Source: Abelmoschus esculentus
Taxonomy: Eukaryota; Streptophyta; Magnoliopsida; Malvales; Malvaceae
Direction of reading: 5' to 3'
Length of the DNA: 64,000 nt
NCBI GenBank assembly: GCA_035048815.1
Contig: JAUCBN010000036.1
Coordinates: 9,372,001 to 9,436,000 of the forward strand
Part shown: positions 22,780 to 34,316 of the stretch, piece by piece
Layout of the letters: every line of letters begins with the position of its first letter
Numbering within the stretch: position 1 is the stretch's first letter
The notes under the pieces: model-generated
Told to the model about the DNA's origin: nothing
What the model saw: only the letters and a program-made list of their open reading frames with translations
Databases searched by the model: none
Position numbers and translations under genes: made by a program

Positions 22780-24086
22780 ATTATAGACAATTCTGCACAG
22801 TTTCTAAATTTTAGCATTCATACAATTATTTATCGATTTTATACAATATTTAGTAGAAAACATATATAGTTATAGTTTTTTTTTCTTAGACAAAAAAAAT
22901 ATGCCACCTAGATACCAAATATTACTGAGAAATATTGAATGAAGAAAGATGTAGATCAGACCAAACAAGAACAAGATACAGAGCAACACCCGCCATAGTG
23001 GCAGATCTTGTAGCGAGGACAACACTAAAACAAACATAAATAGAGTGTGATAAAAAGAGATGAATCATTTGAGACAAGTTCGAAGAAAAACAGAATAAGG
23101 AAGAACGAGAAAAGAATCTTCATGGGAATACACTAGAAAATAAAATAATGATCTTTTATTTTTGTATGAAAATTATATTTTATTCCAAGTCCATTTCTTA
23201 GTATGGAAAGGTTTGAACTAGATTTAGCCTATAAATACCTTACCCTAGGTATAGGAGAAAACAATCCAGGGGTTTCAGAATAAATACCTAATCACCACCT
23301 CCATCGATATGTTTTAATTCTTTCCTAAGGTCTAGGTTATTTTGTGGAGTAGTTGTGAAAGAAGAATATTTTATTTAAATCTTTATTAAAGTAAGTTTGA
23401 TTCATAATTTAATTGCTCTTGGTTCCTACTATTTTTGCACTTAAGCTCGAGAGAGAAATTTATAAGAAAAAATATATTTGTCTAGACTCGGGAGAGTTAG
23501 ACTCATGAAATGAATGAATACGGTCTTTATTCTTGGGTATCTACTAATCCGGCTTAGGGATAAGTACAAGTTTTAAAAATTAAAAGGGACGCAATTATGG
23601 TTGGTGTTCATCCTTGATTCACACCAGGAGGTATCATCAAGACATGGTCATCAGTAGTACTTTGAATTATGGATAAAGAGGAGTCATCAAAGGACGTCAT
23701 GTCGAACTATGAGTTGTCAAGTTATCATCGAAGCATCACCTAGTCAAGACAACCAAGGCAACCTTCAACGACTCGCCATGGCGACAATCTTGACTTTGCA
23801 TTAATAAGACGAAGATAATTTACGTTCAAAATTCACACTATGAAACAATTTAACCTGGCCTATCCATAATTTCTTGACTGCTTTGATTCTTTATTTTATA
23901 GCATTCTTTAAGAGAGTAGTTAATTATAAATCAACTTGAATACTTGTATAATTTAATTTTTCAATATGCAGGATAAAATAAGTTGCGTAGGTAAACCAAT
24001 CATGTGGGAGATGATATCATTTATACTATACTTGTCAAGGTGTGCAGTTGCATCGAAGAAGGTGTAGGACATCCTACACACGACAT
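22780..24086 (+). mobile_element. Old E-family LTR copy, opposite orientation to E1
   Basis: Read in reverse it aligns to E1 and E2 in patches: the AAAGGTTTG...CTATAAA segment near 23205-23240, the GTCTAGACTCGGGAGAGTTA segment near 23480, GGCTTAGGGATAAG near 23550, and the GGAGGTATCATCAAG segment near 23625. The right end is near ACACACGACA (24086). The left end is uncertain and no duplication was found. Confidence 0.55.
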
Positions 24087-25599
24087 TAGGTCCAAAAGAT
24101 TTTAGCTCTAATCAATCTCTCACATTAAGTATTGTTTAATTTTTTCTTTTTATTTCATATTTATATATATATATTAAGTTTAATATTTTTGTTATAAAAA
24201 TAATTAACATAAATATAAATAGACATATGTGAATAATTTAAACAAACATAAAAGATGAATCATAAACGAACGTACATAAATGAATAAATTATCGAATATA
24301 AACAAACTTTTCACTAAACATTTCACAAATATTTCATTGAGTGTGCAGTTCATTTATGACAATAAGAATTTCATAAATATTATGGTAAAAACAGAGGCTA
24401 AAGCATGAAAGAGAATGATTTTTCTTTTTTGTAAATTTCACACTTCACTTTATCTATCATGAAATCTCTTGAAGACATGATTTATCAGTATCACATACTT
24501 TAAACATGTCATAGACAAATTTTATGAAATCAATAATAAGTCGCTTTATTCCACCAATCATCACTCATAAACTTTTTATTCATAAATTTTATCTTCCTCG
24601 TTTCATCTTTTTTATAAAAGATTTTATTCATCATTTATTATCATTGTTTGAAGTCCTCATTTAATGACTTTAAATCTTTTAAGCATTATAATGATTGAGA
24701 CAAAACAAATACAAACATCATTATAAATTTTAATAATTTAAAGACTTAAGTCGTCCAATAAATTCATGACTCATCATATGATTCTTGTTTTAAACCTCTT
24801 CCATAAATAGAATTAATTCAACAACACATGTTTTCTTATTTTCTTTAATATTTTTTAATAAAAGAGTAAGAATATGAAAAATACATAGTGTCTAATAAAT
24901 ACGAGGATATATATTCTCAATAATTTTTCTTCTCTATTGCAATTAGTTGAATATTATTTACACCACGTTCTGGTGACTCACCCCCATCGATCAACTTTTT
25001 AATAATAAGTTTTGAGAATAAATTCTCATTATGAGATAATGAAATCCACCCACTTTCGCTAGCACTTTAGTTCCATTTATCAGTGAAAAAATCATTATAA
25101 CTTTGAGATATCCTATTTAAATTAAATTGACATCCTCGCATTGTTAAAAATTCAAATCAATTGATGCCATCAATTCACAAATAATAAATAAGAAAACTAG
25201 AGAACTAACAACAAGGTTTGATTTCAATTAAATGGTGAAATCACGCTATAAAAAACTGCATGACATAGAATTAAAAGAGCATCGATGATTTTGTATGAAA
25301 TCTGGTAAGGAAAAGAACACAGGTTTTGAAAAACTCCAATAACAGGAGGGAAGTTTATTAACAAAATCTGTTTGATTGGAGAAACTCTAGATTATATTTT
25401 TTTCGTTTTACGATTGCTTCAATATTTATAATTTCAAATTATAATTTAAAGAATCTAAAAATATCTAAAAAATGAAGACATGGCAGAAAATTTTCTGTTG
25501 TATATAAAATGCATTATAGCTCAAAACTCAAGACACTGCTGGCATATAAGTGACAAGTTCAAGCTTGAAATTATATATATATATATATATGAATATAAA
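24087..25599. other. AT-rich spacer with a TA microsatellite
   Basis: No coding signal. A TA dinucleotide run ends at about 25590 and abuts the proposed hAT-like end. Confidence 0.5.
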
Positions 25600-25619
25600 T
25601 AGGGCTGTAAAAACAGTTA

Positions 25620-25900
25620 CTCGGATGAGTTTTAAGTCGGGTATTGTCAGATCGAATAAAATCAGATACAAGTCATTTCAGGTTGATTTGATGTTTTGAC
25701 TTGATTCGGGTCAGTGCGGGTCTATTTCAGGTCGGTTATGTTTAAGGTTGGGTTCAAACGGTTCGGGTCTAAATCAGATAACTGACAGTTTCATTTCAGG
25801 TCGGGTCCATTTTAGTTCGGTTGCATTTCAGGTCGGGTCCATTTTAGTTCGGTTGCATTTCAGGTCGGGTTCATTTCAAATCGTTTTTGTTTCACGTCGA
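25620..25900 (+). repeat. GGGTCGGGT-type subterminal repeats, left end
   Basis: Repeated TTTCAGGTCGGGT / CATTTTAGTTCGGTTG modules, including a direct duplication at about 25792-25866. The matching right block is 58905-59210, in the same strand orientation. Confidence 0.7.
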
Positions 25901-25930
25901 ATTAATTTTAGTTTTAAATTCATAATAATT

Positions 25931-26574
25931 AAAATTATTAAGTTTGATTTTGTAAAAATAAGTAAATAAATGATAAACTTTTGGTTGAATGATTGATCAT
26001 TCATTTCGAATTAATTATTTAATATCTAACGTCTTTCACTAACATGAATCTCATAAAAAATAAATATCACGTAATAGATTTAACACAAATATTATATAAT
26101 AAAAAATGATTCATATCTTAAAAAATAAAAATTGTGCTAAATTAAAAAAATTAAAAATTAATAAGAATAAAATTTAAAATTAAAAAATGATAAATATTAA
26201 TAAAATAAAATATTATCTTATTAATACATTTTTAAAATGAAAATATAAAATTTAGATTATATACAGAATTTATATTATAAATGGAATAATAGTATATATA
26301 AATTTTATACCATATAAAGAATTGATACTATATATAGAATAATACTATATATGGATTAATATTGTTTTTGGAAATAAAATAAAACTATAAATAGATTTAA
26401 TACTGTATATGAAAAAGAAATTTATATTATATATGAAAATATGTAATATATAATATTATACATATAATACATTAATAATTTAATATAAGTATTTATATAA
26501 TATATATTGGTAATTAGATGTATCATGTATACATTAATATATCATATACTTATACTATATACATAGTACATCCA
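25931..26574. other. AT-rich tract, left part
   Basis: Near-pure A/T with many TATATA palindromes. It resumes as 48125-48759 on the far side of element B, since B inserted within it. Confidence 0.6.
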
Positions 26575-28059
26575 TATATTATTGCATTTGATAGGTGATT
26601 AAAATTTGCGATTGATTTGCGTGCAAGAGTGTGCAAGTATACACATCGAACAAGTAATAAAGTGTGTGAGTGAGATCGTTCCCACGAGGATTGGGTAGGT
26701 TAATGCAAAAATAGTTAACATACATAAAAGATAAAGTAATCTTTTGTATGGACATATGCAAAATCAATTCTGCAATTGTCACCAAAAATACCTTAGCAAA
26801 ATAAAAATGTCACCAATGTTGCTGGAGCAAAACAAAGATTGTCACAAAAATACAATAGCAAATAAACATATATTGGAGAAATAAATAAAGCTACACAAAC
26901 ACAACACTGAAAAGATATTCAAGCTTAAGACAGGTTAGGCTTGCTATGGCATGACTTTACTGCTCTCCTGGATGTTACTGTTCCCCTTGTTTACTAGTGC
27001 TCGACAGGGTTTACTGAAAATGCCTTCACTATCCCTAGTCAGAAGGCTTAACACTTGAAAATGCTAAGGTATTACCTCCCGATCTCAATCCTAACATTTC
27101 TAATGTTGATAAAGTGCTACATCTTTTAGTCGTTGAAACTCTACCTTATCCCTAAGGTAAGTTAGGATTCTTGTAATAACCCAAAAATTCAAGTCAAAAT
27201 CCCCAAATTAAGAGTCAAAATCCTTAATTGGAACCCTAATTATTAGGGATTTTAATTCTGAAATTAAGGACTAAAATGAAAATTTATAAAACTTTAGGGC
27301 CAAATTGTGAAAATCCAAATTTGTTAAGCACTACACCTGTAATTTTCCCTTTTCTTGGATAGACTCTCTTCTTCCCCCTGAATCTGGTAACCGATCCAGT
27401 TTAATTAGAGAATTAAATTCTCCTTTAATTCTACCGTTAATTTCCGGATTATAATTCGAATAATAATATTTGATTTGGGAGTTGTAAAGTGAGTATCATT
27501 TTCTCACTGTTTTCGGCCAGAACTATTTTTGGAGTTTTCTTCTTTGGATTGTGGTAAGTGGGTAAGTGTTTGATCATGGTTTGCATATTCGATTGTTTAT
27601 TTGAGTATGTTAACGAGTTTTGTTTTGTAAATTAATTTATACGAAATGGGGGAGGATGTTATTTAGTTCTGTATAGGTTCGAAGGGTTCATGAGGTTGGG
27701 TTTACAGTTTTAATCGAATATTGACGTGGGGAGATTGTTTTGATTCGTTCTAAAGCTGGGTTTGGTGCGGAATGGTTAAAGGAGTTGTTTAGGATGTTAT
27801 TTGGATCGAAAATGGATCGAATCGAGGTAAAAAGGAGGGGTTTTTAGCGTTTTTAGACCTGTTTGGGAAGAAGGAATTTTCCAGATTTTCCCGGAAAATC
27901 TGGGAAATTCCCAAATTTTCCCGAGAAACAAACAGTGCAGGGAAAATCAACCCAGAACCGGTCCAAGCCCAGACCGAACCGGCCCAGACCGTCCGGCCCA
28001 CCCAAAATCGACCCGACTGCCCAACCCGACAACCCGACCCAACCCGATCTCCGACCCGG

Positions 28060-28235
28060 CTGACGTCATCATTGACGTCATCATTGACGTCACTGCTGAC
28101 GTCATCTGCTGATGTCACTACTGACGTCATCTGCTGACGTCATCTGCTAACGTCACTGCTGATGTCATCTGCTGACATCAGCGTTGACTGATGACGTCAC
28201 TGCTGACGTTAGTGTTGACCAATGCTGACGTTAGC
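28060..28235 (+). promoter_or_regulatory. TGACGTCA array in the element C 5' LTR
   Basis: Seven perfect TGACGTCA palindromes plus several one-base variants (TGATGTCA, TGACATCA, TAACGTCA) are spaced mostly 10-12 bp. TGACGTCA is the CRE/TGA-type bZIP site with an ACGT core. The 3' LTR array (35209-35330) has six perfect copies. Confidence 0.8.
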
Positions 28236-28408
28236 AGTTGATTTTTTTTGACCCGGGCCCACTTTATGTTTTTCGACGTCCTGAATCCAATGGCGCGGTC
28301 TGTTTTTCGAAATTCGAATCCGAAGTGTCGTTTTTGGGGGTTTTATGTTCGATAAGTTGTTTGGAAAATTTCTGTAAAAGTTTCTGAACGCGTTTCTGTT
28401 TGCTTCAG

Positions 28409-28632
28409 GTGACGAGGATTCCGACCCCGAGCAGTTGCCTCCTCCTCCTCCTGTACGAGGTCCGGTACATCAGCATTCGGGACCTTCACGTGAGTATGAA
28501 TTATTCTGTTTAGTTTATTTTACGGTAGTGTGGCATAGTAGGAAATCTAATATATTTCTGTTAATTGTAGACTCTACTCCTGCTCAGCCCGGTGGTAGAG
28601 CCGAGTCCAGTAGACGTTTGGGTCGTCGTTGA
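28409..28632 (+). CDS. Small spliced ORF in the element C 5' LTR (speculative)
   Basis: An acceptor-like TTTGCTTCAG ends at 28408, an open segment reads DEDSDPEQLPPPPPVRGPV to 28489, then GTGAGT...TTGTAG (28490-28570) bounds an 81-nt intron, and the frame resumes to a TGA at 28630-28632 (tail AESSRRLGRR). The 81-nt segment is itself open and in phase, so spliced and unspliced forms share both ends. An upstream donor GTAAGTG is at 27554. The same arrangement is intact at 35496-35720. It may be an LTR leader peptide, a fusion partner for gag, or chance. No start codon upstream was fixed. Confidence 0.35.
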
Positions 28633-29417
28633 GTCTCTGATACAGGTGTGTTCTCTCCCGTTCATCCTGTAAAATTTCTGTTAATCTGTTTATTCGATTC
28701 TGTTATCCGTATGATCATGCATCATTCTGTTATCTGTATCTGTTATCTGTCATCCTTGCCTCCTGTTAGATAATAGGCATGCATTCTGATTCTGTATCTG
28801 TATATAACATGGCATCTGGGTTGTTATCTGTGTACGGGGAAGTTAGTGATTTTATCACTTCTGTTCAGTGGCTCCACCTTCGGGTCGAGATACCACTTCT
28901 ATTGGTGTGATGGTGTTAGAGTGGTCTGGGGACCAACTCTTCTGAGGTGTTCGGAGATGGGTGCATATCATGCATACTCTGTCTGTTCTGTATAATCTGT
29001 TCTATTATTCCGTTATCTGTTCTAGAGACACATTAGGCTCCCCAGCTTACACCCTCTCAGGTTCTTGTTTCAGATCTCAGACTTAGACTCGGTACGGTAC
29101 TTGGAGGTTCCTGTTCCAGTATCTGATTTATAGTATGTAATAATTTTCGGATTCCGGATTATTTATAGTATTTGAACAATATTTCTGTAATTAAATGTTT
29201 ATCGGTTTTTGTTACATTTACTGTTTATAATTATGGGTTGGACTTTATTTTGAAAATGTTAATTTTTATTATTATTTTAATTTATTAATTATTCAGTATT
29301 TATCCGAATATTTTATATTTATTTTTTGTAAAACCCTAACGTGAGAAATAAGTTTTCAAGTCGTAAGCCCTAACTTGTAATCTAAGAAATTAGGTTACTT
29401 TTAGGGGTTACATTTAG

Positions 29418-29430
29418 TGATATCAGAGCC
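29418..29430 (+). other. Element C primer-binding site (Met tRNA)
   Basis: TGATATCAGAGCC, one base from TGGTATCAGAGCC, five bases after the LTR end. Confidence 0.75.
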
Positions 29431-29611
29431 CGGTTCAAACCACGGACTGTGAAGTCCGAAACGATTTTTGATCTGAAAATGTTTTGTAAAAGTATTTGAA
29501 AATCCCGAACTCTATTTTGACTCGTATTTTGAAAATTTCTGAAATATTCTCAAAATTACTCCAAGTACCGACACTAATAGGATTCTGTCTGTCTTCTATA
29601 GATATTCTACT

Positions 29612-31156
29612 ATGCCACCGCGTCGAAGTACCCGATTAGCGACCGGTAGAGGTCGTGGCCGAGGCCGTGGCCGAGGTCGATCTGTTGCCTCTTCCAGTGA
29701 TACTCCGCCTCCTGTGGACCCGCCACAGGCTCAGAGTCTGACACAGAACTTAGGAGGGGAGGCTCAGCCCGAGATACATACCGAGGCCCAGCAAGCCGAG
29801 GTTGATCAGCCGGTCCAGAGTGAGGGACCATATGTGCCTGGGGACCGTGAGACTGTCGGATTGGACTCAGTGACAGTGCAGAGGGAATTACTCAGATTTC
29901 TGCAACAGAATGAGGGTTCCAGGAAACCCATATCCACTGAACTTCTGGCCGCTGGGATAACTATGTTTAACGGCAAGACCGGTACTGACCCAGCTGATGC
30001 AGAGTACTGGCTGAAGAAACTTCAGCGTTTATTTGTCGAGATGGAGTACCCCTCTGACAGGAAATTGAAGGCAGCGATATCTTTGCTACAGGGAGAGGCC
30101 CTAAACTGGTGGGAGGCAGAAGAGAAGGTTACTGCGTCCGAGAGAATTAACTGGGAGTTCTTCAGATAGAGTTTCGAGGACCGATATGTGGGCCTAGAAT
30201 ATTTGGCTAAATGCCGAGAGGACTTCCTGAATCTGCAACAGAATGATATGTCAGTCAAGGATTATGAGATCGAGTTTCTGAGGCTACTTCAGTATGCCCT
30301 TGGTATTGTGACTATCGAGAAGCAAAAATGTGATCACTTTCTAAAAGGACTCCGGATTCCACTGAAGATTGCAGTGGCTACACATCACGATACTGAGTAC
30401 AAGATGATCACTCGGCATGCCAGGACAGCCGAGCGCAATGAGGTTCTGAGAGTTCAGATGGAATCCCAAGGTCAGGATAGAGGTAGACGACAACCTGCCT
30501 CATCTGTTCAGTACAGTCAGGGTTTCCAGTCCCGGAAAAGAGGCCGCGATGACTATGAGCTGCAGAGTTCGACACGGTCTAGACCTGCAGTATCAGCTGT
30601 CCCGGCTGCTAGTGGAGCTGGATCCACTAGTACTCGAGCAGTACCTTAGTGTACTTTCTGTAAGAAATGGCACCCTGGAGAGTGTCGCATGAGGAGTGGA
30701 GCTTGTTTCCGATGTGGATCCCTTGATCACCGTCTCCGAGACTGTCCAGTGGCACCACAGTCTGGCTATGCTCCGGGCCAATCACAGGCTTCAGTTCAGA
30801 CCCCAGCAGGGGGTAGAGGACAGGGTAGACCCGCCGCTTCTGGTACTGGTAGTAGAGGCAGACCAAGTCAGTTCAGGGGAGCTGCCAGATCGAGAGGATC
30901 TCAGTATGGTATGGTTTATGCCATGAGGAGGCAAGAGGATCGAGATGAGCCAAACGTCATTGCTGGTACATTTTCTGTACACACTGTTCCCTTCTTCGCA
31001 CTATTAGATAATGGGTCAACACATTCCTATGTCTCTAGTTCTGTAGCGGGGCATCTGAAAATTTCTGAGGAGGACACTGGTAGTTCCGTTTCAGTATTTA
31101 GCCCCTGTAGGCCATCAGATAGAGATTTCCAAAGTTTACAGAGATTGTCCCCTTGA
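29612..31156 (+). pseudogene. Element C gag, zinc knuckle and protease, broken
   Basis: One frame with two internal TAG stops (30167-30169 and 30647-30649). It starts with a basic Gly/Arg repeat (GRGRGRGRGRG), then a Pro/Gln linker and the Retrotrans_gag domain (FNGKTGTDPADAEYWLKKLQ ... EALNWWEAEE). Past the first stop the gag continues (FLNLQQNDMSVKDYEIEFLR). Past the second lies a CCHC knuckle (CFRCGSLDHRLRDC, near 30706-30750). The protease active site at 31007-31015 reads D-N-G instead of D-S/T-G, followed by STHSYV. A one-base shift near 31100 moves the rest into the pol frame. In intact relatives gag and pol form one long frame. Confidence 0.85.
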
Positions 31157-31159
31157 ACT

Positions 31160-34100
31160 TCACGGGGAAATCTTTTCTGCTAATCTGATGAAATTACCGT
31201 TTGTGGACTTTGACCTGATTCTGGGGATGGACTGGTTATCCGCTCACCGAGTGACTTTGGACTGTCAGCGTAAGAGGGCAATTCTGAGGACTTCTGATGG
31301 CCGAGAGGTAACTCTTATTGGTGAGCGCCGAGGATATCTGACCAATCTGGTATCAGCTATGAAAGCTGAAAAGATGATCAGAAAGGGGTGTATAGCCTAT
31401 CTTGCCTACATCCTTGACCGGAGGGAACCTGATTCTGGAATGGATAAGATCCGCGTAGTCTGTGAATTTCCAGATGTTTTTCTGGAAGAGCTACCGGGTG
31501 TACCCCCTAAGCGTGAGGAGGTGGAGTTCGGTATTGAGTTATACCCTGGGACCACTCTAGTATCTATGCCACCTTATCGGATTGCTCCGAAAGAGCTTAA
31601 GGAGCTTAAGATTCAGCTACAGGAACTTCTGGATAGAGGTTTCATACAGCACAGTGTTTCACCGTAGGGAGCCCCTGTCCTGTTTGTTAAGAAGAAAGAT
31701 GGCTCTCTGCGCTTGTGTATTGACTATCGAAAGTTGAACAAGTTGACTGTCAAAAACAAGTACCCCCTTCCTCGCATTGATGACCTATTCGATCAGTTCT
31801 GAGGTGCTTCGGTTTTCTCTAAGATAGACCTGAGATCTGGTTATTACCAACTCAAGGTTAAGGATTCTGACGTGTCCAAGACAGCTTTCAGAACTCGTTA
31901 TGGTCACTATGAGTTTCTGGTAATGCCCTTTGGTCTTACGAATGCCCCTGCAGCATTCATGGACATGATGAATAAGGTGTTTCGACCCTATCTGGATCAG
32001 TTCATAGTGGTTTTCATTGATGACATACTGGTCTACTCCAAATCTGAGGATGAACATGAGCAGCATCTCCGAATTGTTCTACAGACTCTGAGAGAGAAAC
32101 AGCTGTATGCAAAATTCAGTAAATGTGAATTCTGGCTCTCGGAGGTTGCTTTTCTGGGACACGTGGTATCAGCTAAAGGTATTCAGGTGGATCCGAACAA
32201 AATTGAGGCTATTATGTGTTGGCAGCGGCCCAAGAATGTAGCAGAGATCCGCAGTTTTCTGGGACTAGCGGGTTATTATCGGAGATTTGTGGAGGGTTTT
32301 TCTTCCATAGCCGCTCCATTGACTAAGCTTCTGAGGAAGGATATTCCATTTGTCTGGTCTGAGGCTCAGCAGCAGAGTTTTGATAAACTGAAGTCCATTC
32401 TGACCCAAGCACCAGTTCTGATACAGCTAGAGTCGGGGAAACCCTATACCGTTTACAGTGATGCCTCATGCACTGGTCTGGGATGTGTTCTGATGCAGGA
32501 AGGGAAGGTAGTGGCTTATGCGTCCCGACAGTTGAAACCGCATAAGTGTAACTACCCTACCCACGATCTGGAGTTAGCAGCTGTGATTTTTGCTCTGAAA
32601 ATCTGGAGACACTATCTCTATAGGGAGAAGTGTTATATTTTCACTGATCACAAGAGTCTTAAGTACCTTCTCACCCAGAAGGAACTTAATATGAGACAGC
32701 GCCGCTGGTTAGAGCTTCTGAAGGACTATGATTGTGAGATTGAGCATCATCCTGGTAAGGCTAATATCGTTGCGGATGCTCTGAGTCGCAACGCCATTTC
32801 TGATCTAAGAGCTCTGTTTGCTCGGATGAGTCTGTTAGAGGATGGCAGTTTACTGGCAGAGCTTCAGGTGGTTCCTACACTGATTTCTGATATTCAGGCT
32901 GAGCAGTCTAATGACCCGTACTTGGCTCACCGTATTACGGAAGTTCAGGAGGGGACTTCTCAGGATTTTTCTCTGAACCAGGATGGAGTTTTGTGTTTCC
33001 GGGGTCGACTATGTGTTCCGAGGAACTCCGAACTAAAACAAGTTATTCTGCGAGAGGCTCATGATAGTCCATACTCTATGCACCCTGGAGGTGACAAGAT
33101 GTACAAGAATCTCCGAGAAAAGTACTGGTGGAAAGGTCTCAAGCGAGACGTGGTCAGTTTTGTATCGAAATGCTTGACTTGCCAAAAAGTCAAAGCATAT
33201 CGAGATTCCCAGTGGAAATGGGAGCGGGTGACCATGGATTTTGTCAGTGGGTTACCGTTGACTCCGTCAAAGAAAGATTCTGTCTGGGTCATCGTTGATC
33301 GATTGACCAAATCTGCTCATTTCATTCCGGTCAAGACCACCTATACTCTGAGTAGGTTGGCTCGATTATATATCTCCGAGATTGTCCGGCTACATGGAGT
33401 ACCCCTATCTATTATATCTGATCGGGATCCGAGATTCACGTCTAAGTTCTGGGGATCCCTGCATACTGCTCTGGGTACTCGTCTGAACTTCAGCACTGCT
33501 TATCACCCTCAGACCGACGGTCAGTCTGAACGGGTGATTCAGATCCTCGAGGACATGTTGAGAGGATGTATTCTGGATTTCAGAGGTAGCTGGGAGGATT
33601 TCCTACCTTTAGCAGAGTTCGCGTACAACAATAGTTATCAGGCCAGTATTAAGATGGCACCATATGAGGCTCTGTACGGGCGTAAGTGTCGCACCTCGAT
33701 TGGTTGGATTGAGCTCACTGAGCACCGTTTGTTGGGTCCAGATATTGTACATGAGGCTGAGGAGACTGTCAGATTGATTCAGGATCGGCTCAAAGCCGCT
33801 TTTGATAGACAGAAATCTTACGCTGATCTGAGGTGTAAAGATCTTGAGTTCGAGGTTGGCGACGAGGTTTTTCTGAAAGTATCTCCCTGGAGGAAGGTAC
33901 TTCGATTTGGCCGTAAAGGCAAGATCAGTCCTAGATATATTGGACCCTACCGGATTATCAGACGCATCGGACCTGTAGCTTATCAGCTTGAGTTACCACC
34001 TGAACTCAGGCGAATCCATGATGTGTTCCATGTTTCTGTACTGAGACGATATCGAGCAGATCCGTCTCATGTTCTGTCTACGGAGGATTTCGAGATTCGG

Positions 34101-34304
34101 CCTGATTTATGTTATGAGGAGGAGCCCGTTGGGATCATTGATCAGGACCAGAGAGTTCTTCGGAGGAAAACCATTAAGATGGTTAAGGTTCTCTGGCGTA
34201 ATCGAGGTCGTGATGAGGCTACGTGGGAGCCCAAGTCTGTCATCAAAGCCCAGTATCCGCATCTCTTTGATCCAGGTAAATTTCGAGGACGAAATTTTCT
34301 GTAA
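31160..34304 (+). pseudogene. Element C pol: RT, RNase H, integrase, chromodomain
   Basis: Open from 31188 except for stops at 31665-31667 (TGG to TAG) and 31800-31802 (probably CGA to TGA); 31872-34304 is a clean 810-codon run. The protease tail LILGMDWL is near 31209. RT has CIDYRKLN, FSKIDLRSGYYQL, MPFGLTNAP and FIDDIL (catalytic DD at 32019-32024). RNase H begins YTVYSDAS near 32446, with DHKSLKYLL and VADALSR. Integrase keeps the HHCC region (MHPGGDKMY ... CLTCQKVK) and the D...D...E core (TMDF, SDRDPRF, DGQSERV), but a linker of some 20-30 residues between CQKVK and QWKWER is missing in frame. The C-terminus (about 34120-34260: RRKTIKMVKVLWRN, EATWEP, YPHLF) is a chromodomain-like segment of the Tekay/Del clade. 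Confidence 0.92.
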
Positions 34305-34316
34305 GGGGGGGAGAGT
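34300..34316 (+). other. Element C polypurine tract
   Basis: AAGGGGGGGAGAG immediately before the 3' LTR, the usual plus-strand priming site. Confidence 0.75.

Larger units (their letters stand above)
27172..29412 (+). repeat. Element C 5' LTR
   Basis: Begins TGTAATAACCCAAAAATTC and ends GGGGTTACA. Contains a TGACGTCA array (28060-28230), consensus splice sites and a short ORF (28409-28632). Confidence 0.92.

Noticed and set aside
25620..25900. Coding sequence with GGSxxVRxHF-like repeats
   Set aside because: The open frame follows the GGGTCGGGT repeat modules and the same modules at 58905-59210 are not open.
27789..28130. 113-codon minus-strand frame rich in Asp/Val/Ser in the element C LTR
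   Set aside because: It is the complement of the TGACGTCA array; the DDVSSDVNDDV-like pattern comes from the repeat and has no domain.
29418..29430. tRNA-like sequence
   Set aside because: It is a retrotransposon primer site complementary to a tRNA 3' end, not a tRNA gene. No cloverleaf found there or at the other primer sites.
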